DNA of 28,920 nt, taken from the IMG/VR virus record IMGVR_UViG_3300045973_000349, positions 1 to 28,920 of that record; one strand, 5' to 3'. The notes under the pieces were generated by a model. That model was given only the letters and a program-made list of their open reading frames with translations, ran no database searches and was not told the DNA's origin. Shown piece by piece: positions 22,923-28,920 of this stretch (within the stretch, counting starts at the first letter, position 1; each line of letters starts with the position of its first letter). The position numbers and the translations under genes are program-made. Origin of the DNA: a virus.

Positions 22923-23431
22923 GCGCCCGCCTTATTGATGAAACCCTCAACAGTCTCAGTGACCTCTTCATTATCTTTTTGACCGAAGCCTATGAACGGC
23001 CTTGCTGGTATGTGAACATTCACACCCATGAGACTCATTCCATCTGCGGTTTCGTGTAAAGATTGTACTGTAAATGTATGACCGAACTGATGAGTTGCTG
23101 CATAAGGAACATTCGTTCCCAGAGTCACATCGCTGCCTTCGGTTGATTGAATTTCATAAGGTGCATTAGAACTCGTTAAAGAATTTCTAAGCATCCCAGT
23201 GTCTTGAAGTATTTTTGCGGCATTCTTTTTCTTGCCTTTTTTTCTACCTGATAAAGTCTTCTCAGATAATGGTGCCCATTTGTTCCCGTCTGGATCAGAC
23301 TCGGCTTGAAAGACTTCGTCCTTTTGACCGATCATCACTGACAATATTGTGCGCTTTAAAGTTTCAAACTTTTCGCCTGAGAACATATCAGGGATCGAGA
23401 TTAGTTTTGAAAAGTTGAACTCAAGCTTCAT
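22919..23431 (-). CDS. Phage virion morphogenesis protein (Mu gpG / P2 gpS-like)
   Basis: A 170-residue protein starting at ATG 23431 (TAATG overlap). Family motifs are clear: ESDPDGNKWAPLSEKTL (~45-60), a Lys-rich stretch, ILQDTGMLRNSL (~74-85), VTLGTNVPYAATHQFGHTF (~102-120), VHIPARPFIGFG (~139-150). Proteins of this family complete tails or act at the head-tail joint. In Mu gpG lies between F and I; here it is after the gp36-like gene, so the block has been rearranged compared with Mu. Function assignment is good. Confidence 0.85.
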   Translation of the reverse strand: MKLEFNFSKLISIPDMFSGEKFETLKRTILSVMIGQKDEVFQAESDPDGNKWAPLSEKTLSGRKKGKKKNAAKILQDTGMLRNSLTSSNAPYEIQSTEGSDVTLGTNVPYAATHQFGHTFTVQSLHETADGMSLMGVNVHIPARPFIGFGQKDNEEVTETVEGFINKAGA

Positions 23432-23916
23432 TAGTAAAACCCGCTCCCAGAATTTCCGATTGGGTCTGTGCCGTTATCAGCCTTTGATAGGCCAATATGC
23501 TGAACCGGGGTTTGTGCGTCTTGCGCTTGATCGAGCATTAGAAACCCGTAATCAATTTTAGGATTCAATAAATCTTTGATCTGCTTTTTGTACGCTTCAC
23601 CATGCACGTTTAAAAACTTTTCAGTTGAATCAATTGTACCAGTGAGATTTCTATTCTTATCGTATCCAATGATTTCACGGATCTTGTCTTTGATTGCATT
23701 TAATACTTTGTTCTGAGCAAAGCTTGGCGACAAAGAATAAGCCGTACCTGTTTTTGTTTGAAGTGGCACGACAAACTTCTGAGCCATGTCGGCTTCAAAA
23801 TCACCAACTGCTCGTTGAATGATTTCCAATTTCTTAGCACTCTCGCTGTCTGAGTAATTTAAATCTTGCAGGACCCAGCCATAAGATTGATCAGAAATGT
23901 AAATGGAAAAAGCCAT
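23431..23916 (-). CDS. Head-tail connector, gp36-like (DUF1320 type)
   Basis: A 161-residue protein starting at ATG 23916 after GGAG. Residues ~30-75 have the pattern of gp36/DUF1320 adaptor proteins (AVGDFEADMAQKFVVPLQTK, FAQNKVLNAIKDKIREIIGY), and the segment FLNVHGEAYKKQIKDLLNPK matches the 'Y...I..L' helix at the end of such domains. Its C-terminus is an extended polar tail (HIGLSKADNGTDPIGNSGSG). The position between capsid and tail genes supports a head-completion connector below the portal. Confidence 0.65.
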   Translation of the reverse strand: MAFSIYISDQSYGWVLQDLNYSDSESAKKLEIIQRAVGDFEADMAQKFVVPLQTKTGTAYSLSPSFAQNKVLNAIKDKIREIIGYDKNRNLTGTIDSTEKFLNVHGEAYKKQIKDLLNPKIDYGFLMLDQAQDAQTPVQHIGLSKADNGTDPIGNSGSGFY

Positions 23917-23922
23917 TTGTCA

Positions 23923-24132
23923 TTACTCCAAAATGTTTGCGATACTCTCGCCGTGCGCGCTTTGTAAGTGCTTAAGGTCCTCTTGTGAAACGTCACAATG
24001 TTGACCACTGATAAGCTCAACACCGCTTGGTAGAACCATGTTGACTTTTGATTTGTACATTTTCTTTTTCATCACTGATGCTTCAGATTTAACTTCAGCC
24101 TCTGGTGAAATCATTTTAACTGGCTTTGCCAT
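23923..24132 (-). CDS. Small hypothetical head-region protein
   Basis: A 69-residue protein. I chose ATG 24132 because GGAG lies six bases before it; an in-frame ATG at 24144 has no ribosome site. The sequence begins AKPVKMISPEAEVKSEAS, with Lys-rich KKKMYKSKVNM, then VLPSGVELISGQHCDVSQED and a helical end LKHLQSAHGESIANILE. It sits where Mu gp35 lies (between capsid and gp36) but similarity to FluMu-type gp35 is not obvious beyond position and size. Unknown function. Confidence 0.55.
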   Translation of the reverse strand: MAKPVKMISPEAEVKSEASVMKKKMYKSKVNMVLPSGVELISGQHCDVSQEDLKHLQSAHGESIANILE

Positions 24133-24164
24133 GAGATACTCCATTGATTAGAGTTTGAAAGCGA

Positions 24165-24186
24165 TGCTAGGGTTTTCACCCTAGCA
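24165..24186 (-). promoter_or_regulatory. Perfect 9-bp hairpin with GAAA tetraloop after capsid gene
   Basis: On the transcript TGCTAGGGT GAAA ACCCTAGCA: nine perfect pairs closed by a GNRA loop, about 53 bases after the capsid stop codon. The downstream bases (TCGCTTTC) lack a U run, so a rho-independent terminator is not convincing; an mRNA-stabilising or processing hairpin between the highly expressed capsid cistron and later genes is more likely. Confidence 0.7.
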
Positions 24187-24224
24187 CCGTGGAATTGATT
24201 TCAAATCCATTTTCAATCAAACCC

Positions 24225-24236
24225 TAGTCGCGACTA
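24225..24236. repeat. 12-base perfect palindrome
   Basis: TAGTCGCGACTA, perfectly self-complementary, two bases after the capsid stop codon and 38 bases before the GAAA hairpin on the transcript. The next bases (CTAGGGT, overlapping its end) repeat the 5' arm of that hairpin. Could be a protein-binding site or simply secondary structure. Confidence 0.55.
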
Positions 24237-24238
24237 AA

Positions 24239-25327
24239 TTAAATTCCTGATTTTCCGTTGATGACTAGAACGTCGTTTCTGCGAAGTAAGTTCGCGCCGC
24301 CGTTGAAACCAGTAACGATGTCAACCCATGGAGACTTGCGATGTTGCAATCCCAATTCGTCAACAAAGGAATAGATTCCAATTGCAGGACTCTCAACAGA
24401 CGCTGATGGGTCGTTTATGTTGTAAGTCATTTGGATTTCGCCGTAACCGTCATATAAAGATCCGCCGAAGTCAGCCACTGCTAGAACTTTAAAGTCTGGC
24501 ACGAAGTACTGAGCGTTGCCTTGAACAACTCTACCAGCAACGATAGATTGATCTTGCCAAGCATCTTTACAAACTCGGAATGGCGGAAGACCTGGATAAA
24601 GAATATCTTTTGCTTTATTCAAGTCACCAGTTGCCATCGAGTTATTGATTACGATGTTGCGAACTTCAGCAGAGTTTAAAATCGCCGCTGCAGTTACTGG
24701 ATTGATGATAAATTCTTTTACGATGTACTTACGATAAACTGCGTTTCCAACAAGAATTGCAAGCAAGTCTTTCATTGGAGTTGCACTTGATGCGATTGAC
24801 CAATCAGTTCCTGCAGTCACAGTGTTAGCTGTTGGAACTGCGAAATCAAATTTAGTCACACCTTGATAAGTGTACTTACCAGTTAAAAGAGTATCCCAAG
24901 CCATTTTGTTTAAACGGTTGTTCAATTTAACTTTTAAGTCTTCACCAGCGCGGCTCATGAAATCAAGAACGCCGCTAGTCAAGCCAGTCGCTCCACGATC
25001 ACCGATTGAACCAAGTCTGCGTAAAGCGATAAGATCTCTCTCACCGAATCGTTTAGCTTCTTGATAAGCACCAGGTGAGAACTCGAATGTTTCAGAGCTA
25101 GAAGCTGCCCCTGCAACACCCTCTTCGCCAAGTACGCGTTCTTTTAAAAGACCGCCGAATCCTGACACCATTTCAGTATAAACCAAATGTTGAGGATACG
25201 CTTTGATAGGCATTAATTTAAGACCAAGCTGCTCGCCTGGCTTTGCTGTAATTTCGTCAACGACTGCGCCGATGACTGCTGTTTCTCTTTGGCCGATGAT
25301 CCCGGCTAAGCTATGTAACTTTCTCAT
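24239..25327 (-). CDS. Major capsid protein, lambda gpE-like
   Basis: A 362-residue protein starting at ATG 25327, six bases after GGGAG. Sequence and order (decoration then capsid) match the lambda gpE-type HK97-fold capsid family: long N-terminal strand and E-loop (HLVYTEMVSGFGGLLKERVL, RFGERDLIALRRLG), a helical spine (DLKVKLNNRLNKMAWDTLLT, GKYTYQG), NSAEVRNIVINNSMAT, LPPFRVCKDAWQDQ, YFVPDFKVLAVADFGGSLYD, ending NVLVINGKSGI-type. It assembles into the head shell. It is preceded by the repeat/hairpin leader at 25341-25379 shared with the tail tube gene. Confidence 0.88.
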   Translation of the reverse strand: MRKLHSLAGIIGQRETAVIGAVVDEITAKPGEQLGLKLMPIKAYPQHLVYTEMVSGFGGLLKERVLGEEGVAGAASSSETFEFSPGAYQEAKRFGERDLIALRRLGSIGDRGATGLTSGVLDFMSRAGEDLKVKLNNRLNKMAWDTLLTGKYTYQGVTKFDFAVPTANTVTAGTDWSIASSATPMKDLLAILVGNAVYRKYIVKEFIINPVTAAAILNSAEVRNIVINNSMATGDLNKAKDILYPGLPPFRVCKDAWQDQSIVAGRVVQGNAQYFVPDFKVLAVADFGGSLYDGYGEIQMTYNINDPSASVESPAIGIYSFVDELGLQHRKSPWVDIVTGFNGGANLLRRNDVLVINGKSGI

Positions 25328-25340
25328 TGAAAACTCCCAG

Positions 25341-25357
25341 GCCCCTAGTTATGGGGC
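25341..25357 (-). promoter_or_regulatory. Leader hairpin before major capsid gene
   Basis: Transcript GCCCC ATAACTA GGGGC, a five-pair GC stem with a seven-base loop two bases before the GGGAG ribosome site of the capsid gene. Same stem as at 20880-20895 with a changed loop; no U run follows. Stem conserved while loop varies is what one expects of a functional structure. Confidence 0.7.
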
Positions 25358-25379
25358 AAAAGTTGTTAGTTAAAATTTA
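25353..25379 (-). repeat. 27-base leader repeat, copy 2 (before major capsid)
   Basis: Exact 27-base match to 20891-20917. Here it is entirely non-coding, six bases after the decoration protein stop. It ends in the 5' arm of the hairpin. Confidence 0.85.
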
Positions 25380-25385
25380 GTAGAC

Positions 25386-25775
25386 TTACTTATTATCTAA
25401 TTCGATTTCGTCAGTTTCGATCATGCGGAAACCACAAGCTGCAACCATGTCACCGGAAACTAATCCGCCAGCTGTGTTTGCATCAAGGATTGCGCTCATT
25501 ACGAAATAGCCCTTGAAGAACGCAGCCGCAAAAGCGTCTTGTCCTGCAACAACTTTAATTTCGTCCATAGCGATGCGAACTGCACCTAATGCCATTGTAT
25601 CTGTTCCGTGAACATACACATGGTATTTTCCGTTTGATGATTGTTTCACAAGAAGCGCGCCACGGGGAATAATCCCATCAGCTGCAATTCCTGCACCGTC
25701 AATTATGCACTTGCTAGCAAGAGCTTTGTCATCGAATCGGCTAACGATTGCGACATTTGTAATTACTGGATTCAT
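25386..25775 (-). CDS. Head decoration protein (lambda gpD-type)
   Basis: A 129-residue protein whose ATG (25775) overlaps the TGA of the protease/scaffold gene (ATGA). The pattern IIPRGALLVKQSSNGKYHVY, ALGAVRIAMDEIKVVAGQDA, AFFKGYFVMSAILDANTAGG fits HDPD-type decoration proteins: a G-x-L strand, a 'vGi...d' strand and a hydrophobic strand followed by a conserved loop. It sits between scaffold and capsid genes, as lambda gpD does. Such trimers stabilise the expanded capsid. Confidence good but length is slightly greater than lambda D. Confidence 0.8.
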   Translation of the reverse strand: MNPVITNVAIVSRFDDKALASKCIIDGAGIAADGIIPRGALLVKQSSNGKYHVYVHGTDTMALGAVRIAMDEIKVVAGQDAFAAAFFKGYFVMSAILDANTAGGLVSGDMVAACGFRMIETDEIELDNK

Positions 25776-26518
25776 TTTTCTTCCCCTTCTTTTTCGTCTT
25801 TTTCTTCAATTGCTAATTCTTTTTTCTCTTCGTCTTTTTCTTCAGCCGCTAGTTTTTCAACATCGCCGCCCATAGCTTTGATACTCTCAACGACACCTGA
25901 AAGCTTTTCATGAACGCCAGAAATCTCTTCTAGACATTTTGCGTAAGCCTCTTCGTCCATTGCATAAGACTTCATTGCTTTTTCTTTATCAGCTTGCTCT
26001 TCACCGTGCTCTTCTCCATTGGCTGCAAGCTTCTCTTCGTCTTGCTCGTCTTCACCTTCAGCAAGTACAACAGAATTTTTCCCAGCTTTTTGTAAAGCAA
26101 TCGCCTCACGCATGTTTTCAGGCGTAAGTTTTTTACTCATATTCACTTCAGAACCAGTTTGGCCGTATTGAAAAACGTCAGCCATTACGGGACGCGCTTC
26201 ATAACTTGAAAGAACAACTTTCAAATGATTCTCGCTCATTTGAGCAAGTTCTTTGATGTCGATCTTCTTAAGTTCAACAGGATTCATTTTCCCGCCGCGA
26301 ATAAGTTCATTGAACTTACCTTTAACTTGTGAAGCTTTAATGCTTAGCTTGATCTCAGAAGCGTTCTTTGAAAGAGCTTCGATCTCTTTTGCAAGCGTTG
26401 TTGCTGTTGCAGTAATCTTTGACAATTCTGCAGTTCGTTTTTTTCGTGACTCTTTAGTCAAAGCCGCAAGAGCTTGATGCTTTTGCGAAAGAGTCGTGAG
26501 CTTTTTCTGTAGCTCCAT
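25772..26518 (-). CDS. Predicted separate scaffold protein from an internal start (Mu gpZ / lambda Nu3-like)
   Basis: Within the protease gene an ATG at 26518 (MELQKKLTTLSQ) is preceded by AAGGAG at 26527-26532, eight bases away, better than most gene starts in this window. Translation from it gives a 248-residue protein containing only the helical, acidic scaffold part, in the same frame. This is how Mu gpZ and lambda Nu3 are made from gpI and C. I infer independent expression from the ribosome site. Confidence 0.7.
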   Translation of the reverse strand: MELQKKLTTLSQKHQALAALTKESRKKRTAELSKITATATTLAKEIEALSKNASEIKLSIKASQVKGKFNELIRGGKMNPVELKKIDIKELAQMSENHLKVVLSSYEARPVMADVFQYGQTGSEVNMSKKLTPENMREAIALQKAGKNSVVLAEGEDEQDEEKLAANGEEHGEEQADKEKAMKSYAMDEEAYAKCLEEISGVHEKLSGVVESIKAMGGDVEKLAAEEKDEEKKELAIEEKDEKEGEEK

Positions 26519-27007
26519 ATTTTTGTCTCCTTCGTTTTGTGATAGTACAATCGAACCTCGTGCAGCCTCTACAGCCACGAAACTCACTTCAAAAATTTCC
26601 CATTTTTCTTCGTCAAAGCTGATTGAAAGATGTGCATACTTTCCAGCCTCAACATTTTTCTTTGCCTCTTCGTCATCGATGCGAAGCTTGCCAAAAAGTC
26701 CAAACTGCATTTTGCCGTCGAACTCTTTCCACTCTTTGACTTCCATTCCTTCAGTTAAAAGGCGGCCTTTTATGAACTCAACATTTCTGTCGTGATTGAT
26801 AAGGATTGGAGCATAATCATTTTCATTTGTAGGCTCGGCATGGACCTTCAGATAGGTCTCTTTAAGCTGCTCAAGCATTTCTTTTGTAACAACAACAGGG
26901 CCGTTCATTCCTTCAAAACTTCCTGATCTGCAAAGCACAGCTTCGCGCACAAGTCCCTTTGTCTGAGCCGCAGGTTGAACCTCAATTGATAGGCGTTGTT
27001 CTTTCAT
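25772..27007 (-). CDS. Capsid maturation protease with C-terminal scaffold (Mu gpI-like)
   Basis: A 411-residue protein. ATG 27007 has AAAAGGA five bases upstream; a TTG at 27049 would add 14 residues but has no ribosome site. The N-terminal ~160 residues have Mu gpI/I-protease features: GLVREAVLCRSGSFEGMNGP, APILINHDRNVEFIKGRLLT, KYAHLSISFDEEKWEIFEVS, FVAVEAARGS, including candidate His and Ser residues (NHD; HLSIS). The remainder is a charged helical scaffold (KKLTTLSQKHQALAALTKES...) with a very acidic C-terminus (EKDEEKKELAIEEKDEKEGE). The protease trims scaffold and capsid; the scaffold directs shell assembly. Catalytic assignment is inferred. Confidence 0.8.
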   Translation of the reverse strand: MKEQRLSIEVQPAAQTKGLVREAVLCRSGSFEGMNGPVVVTKEMLEQLKETYLKVHAEPTNENDYAPILINHDRNVEFIKGRLLTEGMEVKEWKEFDGKMQFGLFGKLRIDDEEAKKNVEAGKYAHLSISFDEEKWEIFEVSFVAVEAARGSIVLSQNEGDKNMELQKKLTTLSQKHQALAALTKESRKKRTAELSKITATATTLAKEIEALSKNASEIKLSIKASQVKGKFNELIRGGKMNPVELKKIDIKELAQMSENHLKVVLSSYEARPVMADVFQYGQTGSEVNMSKKLTPENMREAIALQKAGKNSVVLAEGEDEQDEEKLAANGEEHGEEQADKEKAMKSYAMDEEAYAKCLEEISGVHEKLSGVVESIKAMGGDVEKLAAEEKDEEKKELAIEEKDEKEGEEK

Positions 27008-27049
27008 GAAAATCCTTTTCCAAGTTGACTCATCGAGTGAGCCAAACAA

Positions 27050-27994
27050 TCAGGAAGGCAGGGAGTGGTTGAAGTTGAATTGACTTGGCAACGTCCGCTT
27101 TCCTTTAAAGTCTTTGTTTGTTGTATCTGAGTGGACGACTTGAAACTCAGCCCCAAGGTTGTCCTCAACTCTTTTTGCGTGTGACTTAATATAAGTAATC
27201 AGTGGCGACAAAACTGTGCGGCAGTTGTAATGATACGGAGGTTTGAATCTTGGCTTGCCTGATTCACTGACTGGGATCACATAGCCGTTTCTGTGCTCAC
27301 ATAAATCAGAGATGCGGCCATCAGTAATTGCAACGACCTGAACAAAATCAACCTTAGTATTATTTTGAAAGTATCCAACTCTAGCTTCATTGAAATACCT
27401 CGTCGTTTCAGTTCTAAAAGTTCTTTCAGCTGCATTGTCCGTGAGCTTGAAGACACGACCTAAAACATCTTTCACAACTTCTTTCGTGTCAGTGGTGTCA
27501 GGTTCTTTAAAAAAAGACTCAGCCGCTTTGCGAAAAATATTAGTGACGTTTCGTTTGTATCGCTCAAGGTCTAGGTCAATTATCTGAGTGTATGTGTATT
27601 TCTTCTTTAGCTTTTTATGGATCACATCAAAAATTGAATCGCGAAGCTTAAGCTCGATTGTGTTGTGAAAACTTTCCTCAACTGGATACCAATAAGGATA
27701 CTCTTGCCACGCGCCAAGCTTATTTTCTGGTGTGACTTCTCTCATGCCATCACTGACTGCGGCCTTCACAACCGCAGCTTGGTGAGCAATATAAACCTTA
27801 TGCATTAGTGGCTTAAGCTCATCAGCATGGATCGCGATTGTGTGCTGACCGTTTTCAAGAGCCTCGACCATTCTTGCTTGCTGCTTATGCAAATGCTCTG
27901 CATAAATATGCGTGAACATGCGTCGATACTTGGCCGTGAGTCGGTCAAGAGTCGTGCGTTTCCAAGCATTGTAGGCAGAGAGGTTTTCAGTCAT
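27050..27994 (-). CDS. Phage head morphogenesis protein, MuF/SPP1 gp7-like
   Basis: A 314-residue protein starting at ATG 27994 (TAATG overlap with the preceding gene). The C-terminal domain has the SPP1 gp7/MuF signature: AAERTFRTETTRYFNEARVG (~188-207), ITDGRISDLCEHRNGYVIPV (~223-242), RFKPPYHYNCRTVLSPL (~249-265) with Cys/His residues spaced as in the family. The N-terminal ~130 residues are helical. Members associate with the portal and take part in head assembly, and some are injected. Portal and terminase genes, expected next in Mu order, should lie just to the right of the window, probably beyond the small genes. Confidence 0.85.
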   Translation of the reverse strand: MTENLSAYNAWKRTTLDRLTAKYRRMFTHIYAEHLHKQQARMVEALENGQHTIAIHADELKPLMHKVYIAHQAAVVKAAVSDGMREVTPENKLGAWQEYPYWYPVEESFHNTIELKLRDSIFDVIHKKLKKKYTYTQIIDLDLERYKRNVTNIFRKAAESFFKEPDTTDTKEVVKDVLGRVFKLTDNAAERTFRTETTRYFNEARVGYFQNNTKVDFVQVVAITDGRISDLCEHRNGYVIPVSESGKPRFKPPYHYNCRTVLSPLITYIKSHAKRVEDNLGAEFQVVHSDTTNKDFKGKRTLPSQFNFNHSLPS

Positions 27995-28491
27995 TACAGT
28001 CCGTCAATTTTGCAGTTTTCAGCTTGATTTCCGTACAGCGTAAAAGTGCAAGATTTTCCCTGAATGTTTGATAATCGTTTTTTGTCTTTATCTGTCGGCC
28101 ATTGATGATTGTTTTTATCAATCCCAACTATTCCAGTGAAATGTAAAAAATAAGACTTCCCATCCTCGCCACGGACTGCGCCCTCACCTTTAAGTGAGTC
28201 AAAATATCTAATGGTACCCTTCATCGCTCCAGCAAGGTTCACACCTGAGTTTGTAGAAAGTTTACCTACGCCGTTTTCAATTGCTTTTTTTGCGCCTTGA
28301 ATTGCTTCGCCTTCACTCTTGAAAATCATCCCACCTTTTGTAGAACCTATTTTCCAAAAGAATCCGCCGCCTTCTTTGCGAATTTCAAAATCAACACCTT
28401 TGTGTTTTCCATAATAAGTTGGGGCAAGTTCAATGCCCAATTGCTTTTGTTTCAAAATAACTCTTCGTTCGAATTCTTTTCGTTTATCCAT
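27994..28491 (-). CDS. Fusion of a small unknown domain with a cold-shock-like domain
   Basis: A 165-residue protein. Residues 1-75 (DKRKEFERRVILKQKQLGIE, FEIRKEGGGFFWKIGSTKGG, then EAIQGAKKAIENG) are a diverged copy of the whole 79-residue protein at 28502-28741. Residues ~90-165 look like an OB-fold cold-shock domain: MKGTIRYFDSLKGEGAVRGE at the start (compare KGTVKWFN..KGFGFI of CspA-type proteins) and DGKSYFLHFTGIVGID. The RNP1-like stretch is KGEGAV rather than KGFGFI, and RNP2-like is YFLHF. It may bind nucleic acid, but the aromatic RNP1 residues are lost. Role in a head-gene operon is unknown. Confidence 0.65.
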   Translation of the reverse strand: MDKRKEFERRVILKQKQLGIELAPTYYGKHKGVDFEIRKEGGGFFWKIGSTKGGMIFKSEGEAIQGAKKAIENGVGKLSTNSGVNLAGAMKGTIRYFDSLKGEGAVRGEDGKSYFLHFTGIVGIDKNNHQWPTDKDKKRLSNIQGKSCTFTLYGNQAENCKIDGL

Positions 28492-28501
28492 TTGCTCCCC
28501 T

Positions 28502-28741
28502 TTATTTTAACCAATTTTCAATCATCGCTTTTCCAGCTTGAATTGCTTTATCTTTGGAATCGTAATCACCATAGACAGGGTATTTTGTTTCATCGTCAGC
28601 AACAGAGGCTTTGAACCTGCCTGCAACTTTATCGACAATGATCTTGTACATTTTGTCGTACGGAACCACTTCAGAAAGGCTTATGCCCCACTGATCCATT
28701 TTAAACGCAATCCGCTGTTCTCGTTCTTTTCTTAATTCCAT
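28502..28741 (-). CDS. Small protein, paralogue of its neighbours
   Basis: A 79-residue protein starting at ATG 28741. N-terminus ELRKEREQRIAFKMDQWGIS aligns with DKRKEFERRVILKQKQLGIE of the next gene, and residues ~40-79 (AGRFKASVADDE ... DSKDKAIQAGKAMIENWLK) match the F-W/F-K-x ... A-I-x-x-A/G-K-x-x-I-E pattern of the next gene and of the partial one upstream. The layout is a short helix followed by a three-strand plus helix module, loosely like DUF1508-type small domains. Function unknown. Confidence 0.55.
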   Translation of the reverse strand: MELRKEREQRIAFKMDQWGISLSEVVPYDKMYKIIVDKVAGRFKASVADDETKYPVYGDYDSKDKAIQAGKAMIENWLK

Positions 28742-28750
28742 AAAGTCCCC

Positions 28751-28920
28751 TTAAGGATGTGGCCCGTTTATTTTTTCAACTATTTCGTCAACGCAGAATT
28801 TTGCGTCATTCACTGCCTGACCTATGTCATTGAAGTATTCAGAACTCACCTCACGTTGAGATCCGCGCAGTAATATTTTCCACATGAATTTTTTATCAGC
28901 CTCATAGACGGCTATCGTAT
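28751..28920 (-). CDS. 3' part of a small protein related to the next two genes (5' end outside window)
   Basis: An open frame enters from the window edge and ends at TAA 28751-28753, giving 55 residues (TIAVYEADKKFMWKILLRGS ... FNDIGQAVNDAKFCVDEIVE). The F-x-W-K ... A-V/I-x-x-A-K pattern is the same as in the two neighbouring genes, so this is a third tandem copy. It is too short for the ORF size cut used, but its spacing (nine bases before the next ATG) and its similarity support it as real. Confidence 0.55.
   Translation of the reverse strand, partial: TIAVYEADKKFMWKILLRGSQREVSSEYFNDIGQAVNDAKFCVDEIVEKINGPHP

Noticed and set aside
24165-24186. Rho-independent terminator after the capsid gene
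   Set aside because: The stem is perfect but the next bases (TCGCTTTC) are not U-rich, so I call it a hairpin of unknown role.
26253-26795. Plus-strand open frames of 74 and 99 codons
   Set aside because: Antisense to the scaffold gene; Ser/Phe-rich translations mirror the Glu/Lys-rich scaffold codons and no ribosome site is present.
27007-27049. TTG start at 27049 for the protease gene
   Set aside because: No ribosome site precedes it, while ATG 27007 has AAAAGGA at proper distance.
1-28920. tRNA genes, CRISPR arrays, insertion sequences, integrase or attachment sites
   Set aside because: None was recognised; the window is filled by structural genes on one strand and repeats are limited to the two-copy leader element and short palindromes.

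Overview
The window is one contiguous block of virion structural genes from a contractile-tailed (myovirus-type) bacteriophage or prophage. Every supported gene is on the minus strand, so transcription runs from about 28.9 kb down to 1. Genes are tightly packed, usually with ATGA, TAATG or TGATG stop/start overlaps or gaps under 20 bases, and good AGGAG-type ribosome sites. No gene-free stretch exceeds about 95 bases. Base composition is moderately AT-rich. The gene order matches the late region of Mu-like phages, with local changes. I cannot assign a host from sequence alone. A Gram-negative host is suggested by the Mu-like machinery and by one protein with a classical signal peptide, and this is inference.

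Head region (about 22.9-28.9 kb): three small related proteins of unknown role, one fused to a cold-shock-like domain; a MuF/SPP1 gp7-like head morphogenesis protein; a Mu gpI-like protease/scaffold with a clear internal ribosome site for a separate scaffold product; a decoration protein; a lambda gpE-like major capsid protein; a small unknown protein; a gp36-like connector protein; and a gpG/gpS-like virion morphogenesis protein.

Tail region (about 12.7-22.9 kb): tail terminator-like protein, DUF2635-like small protein, contractile sheath, tail tube, tail assembly chaperone with a -1 frameshift extension, tape measure, gpN-like protein, gpP-like hub, gp45-like spike, small spike-adjacent protein, gp46-like protein, baseplate J (gp47-like) and gp48-like protein. 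This is a nearly complete contractile tail module.

Fibre/accessory region (1-12.7 kb): an unusually long run of fibre, fibre-tip and small beta-rich proteins, a signal-peptide-bearing protein with duplicated carbohydrate-binding-like modules, a membrane-anchored coiled coil, a permuted NlpC/P60-like putative hydrolase, a collagen-like mini-fibre, and the start of another fibre-tip gene cut by the window edge. The fibre-tip module of the partial gene (1-509) is a diverged copy of the C-terminus of the 11598-12722 protein.

The most notable non-coding signals are: (1) an exact 27-base repeat plus GCCCC/GGGGC hairpin directly upstream of the ribosome sites of two genes expected to be highly expressed, major capsid and tail tube; (2) an A9 slippery run with an open -1 frame ending exactly at the tape-measure start codon; (3) a perfect 9-bp hairpin with a GAAA loop and a 12-base palindrome just after the capsid gene.
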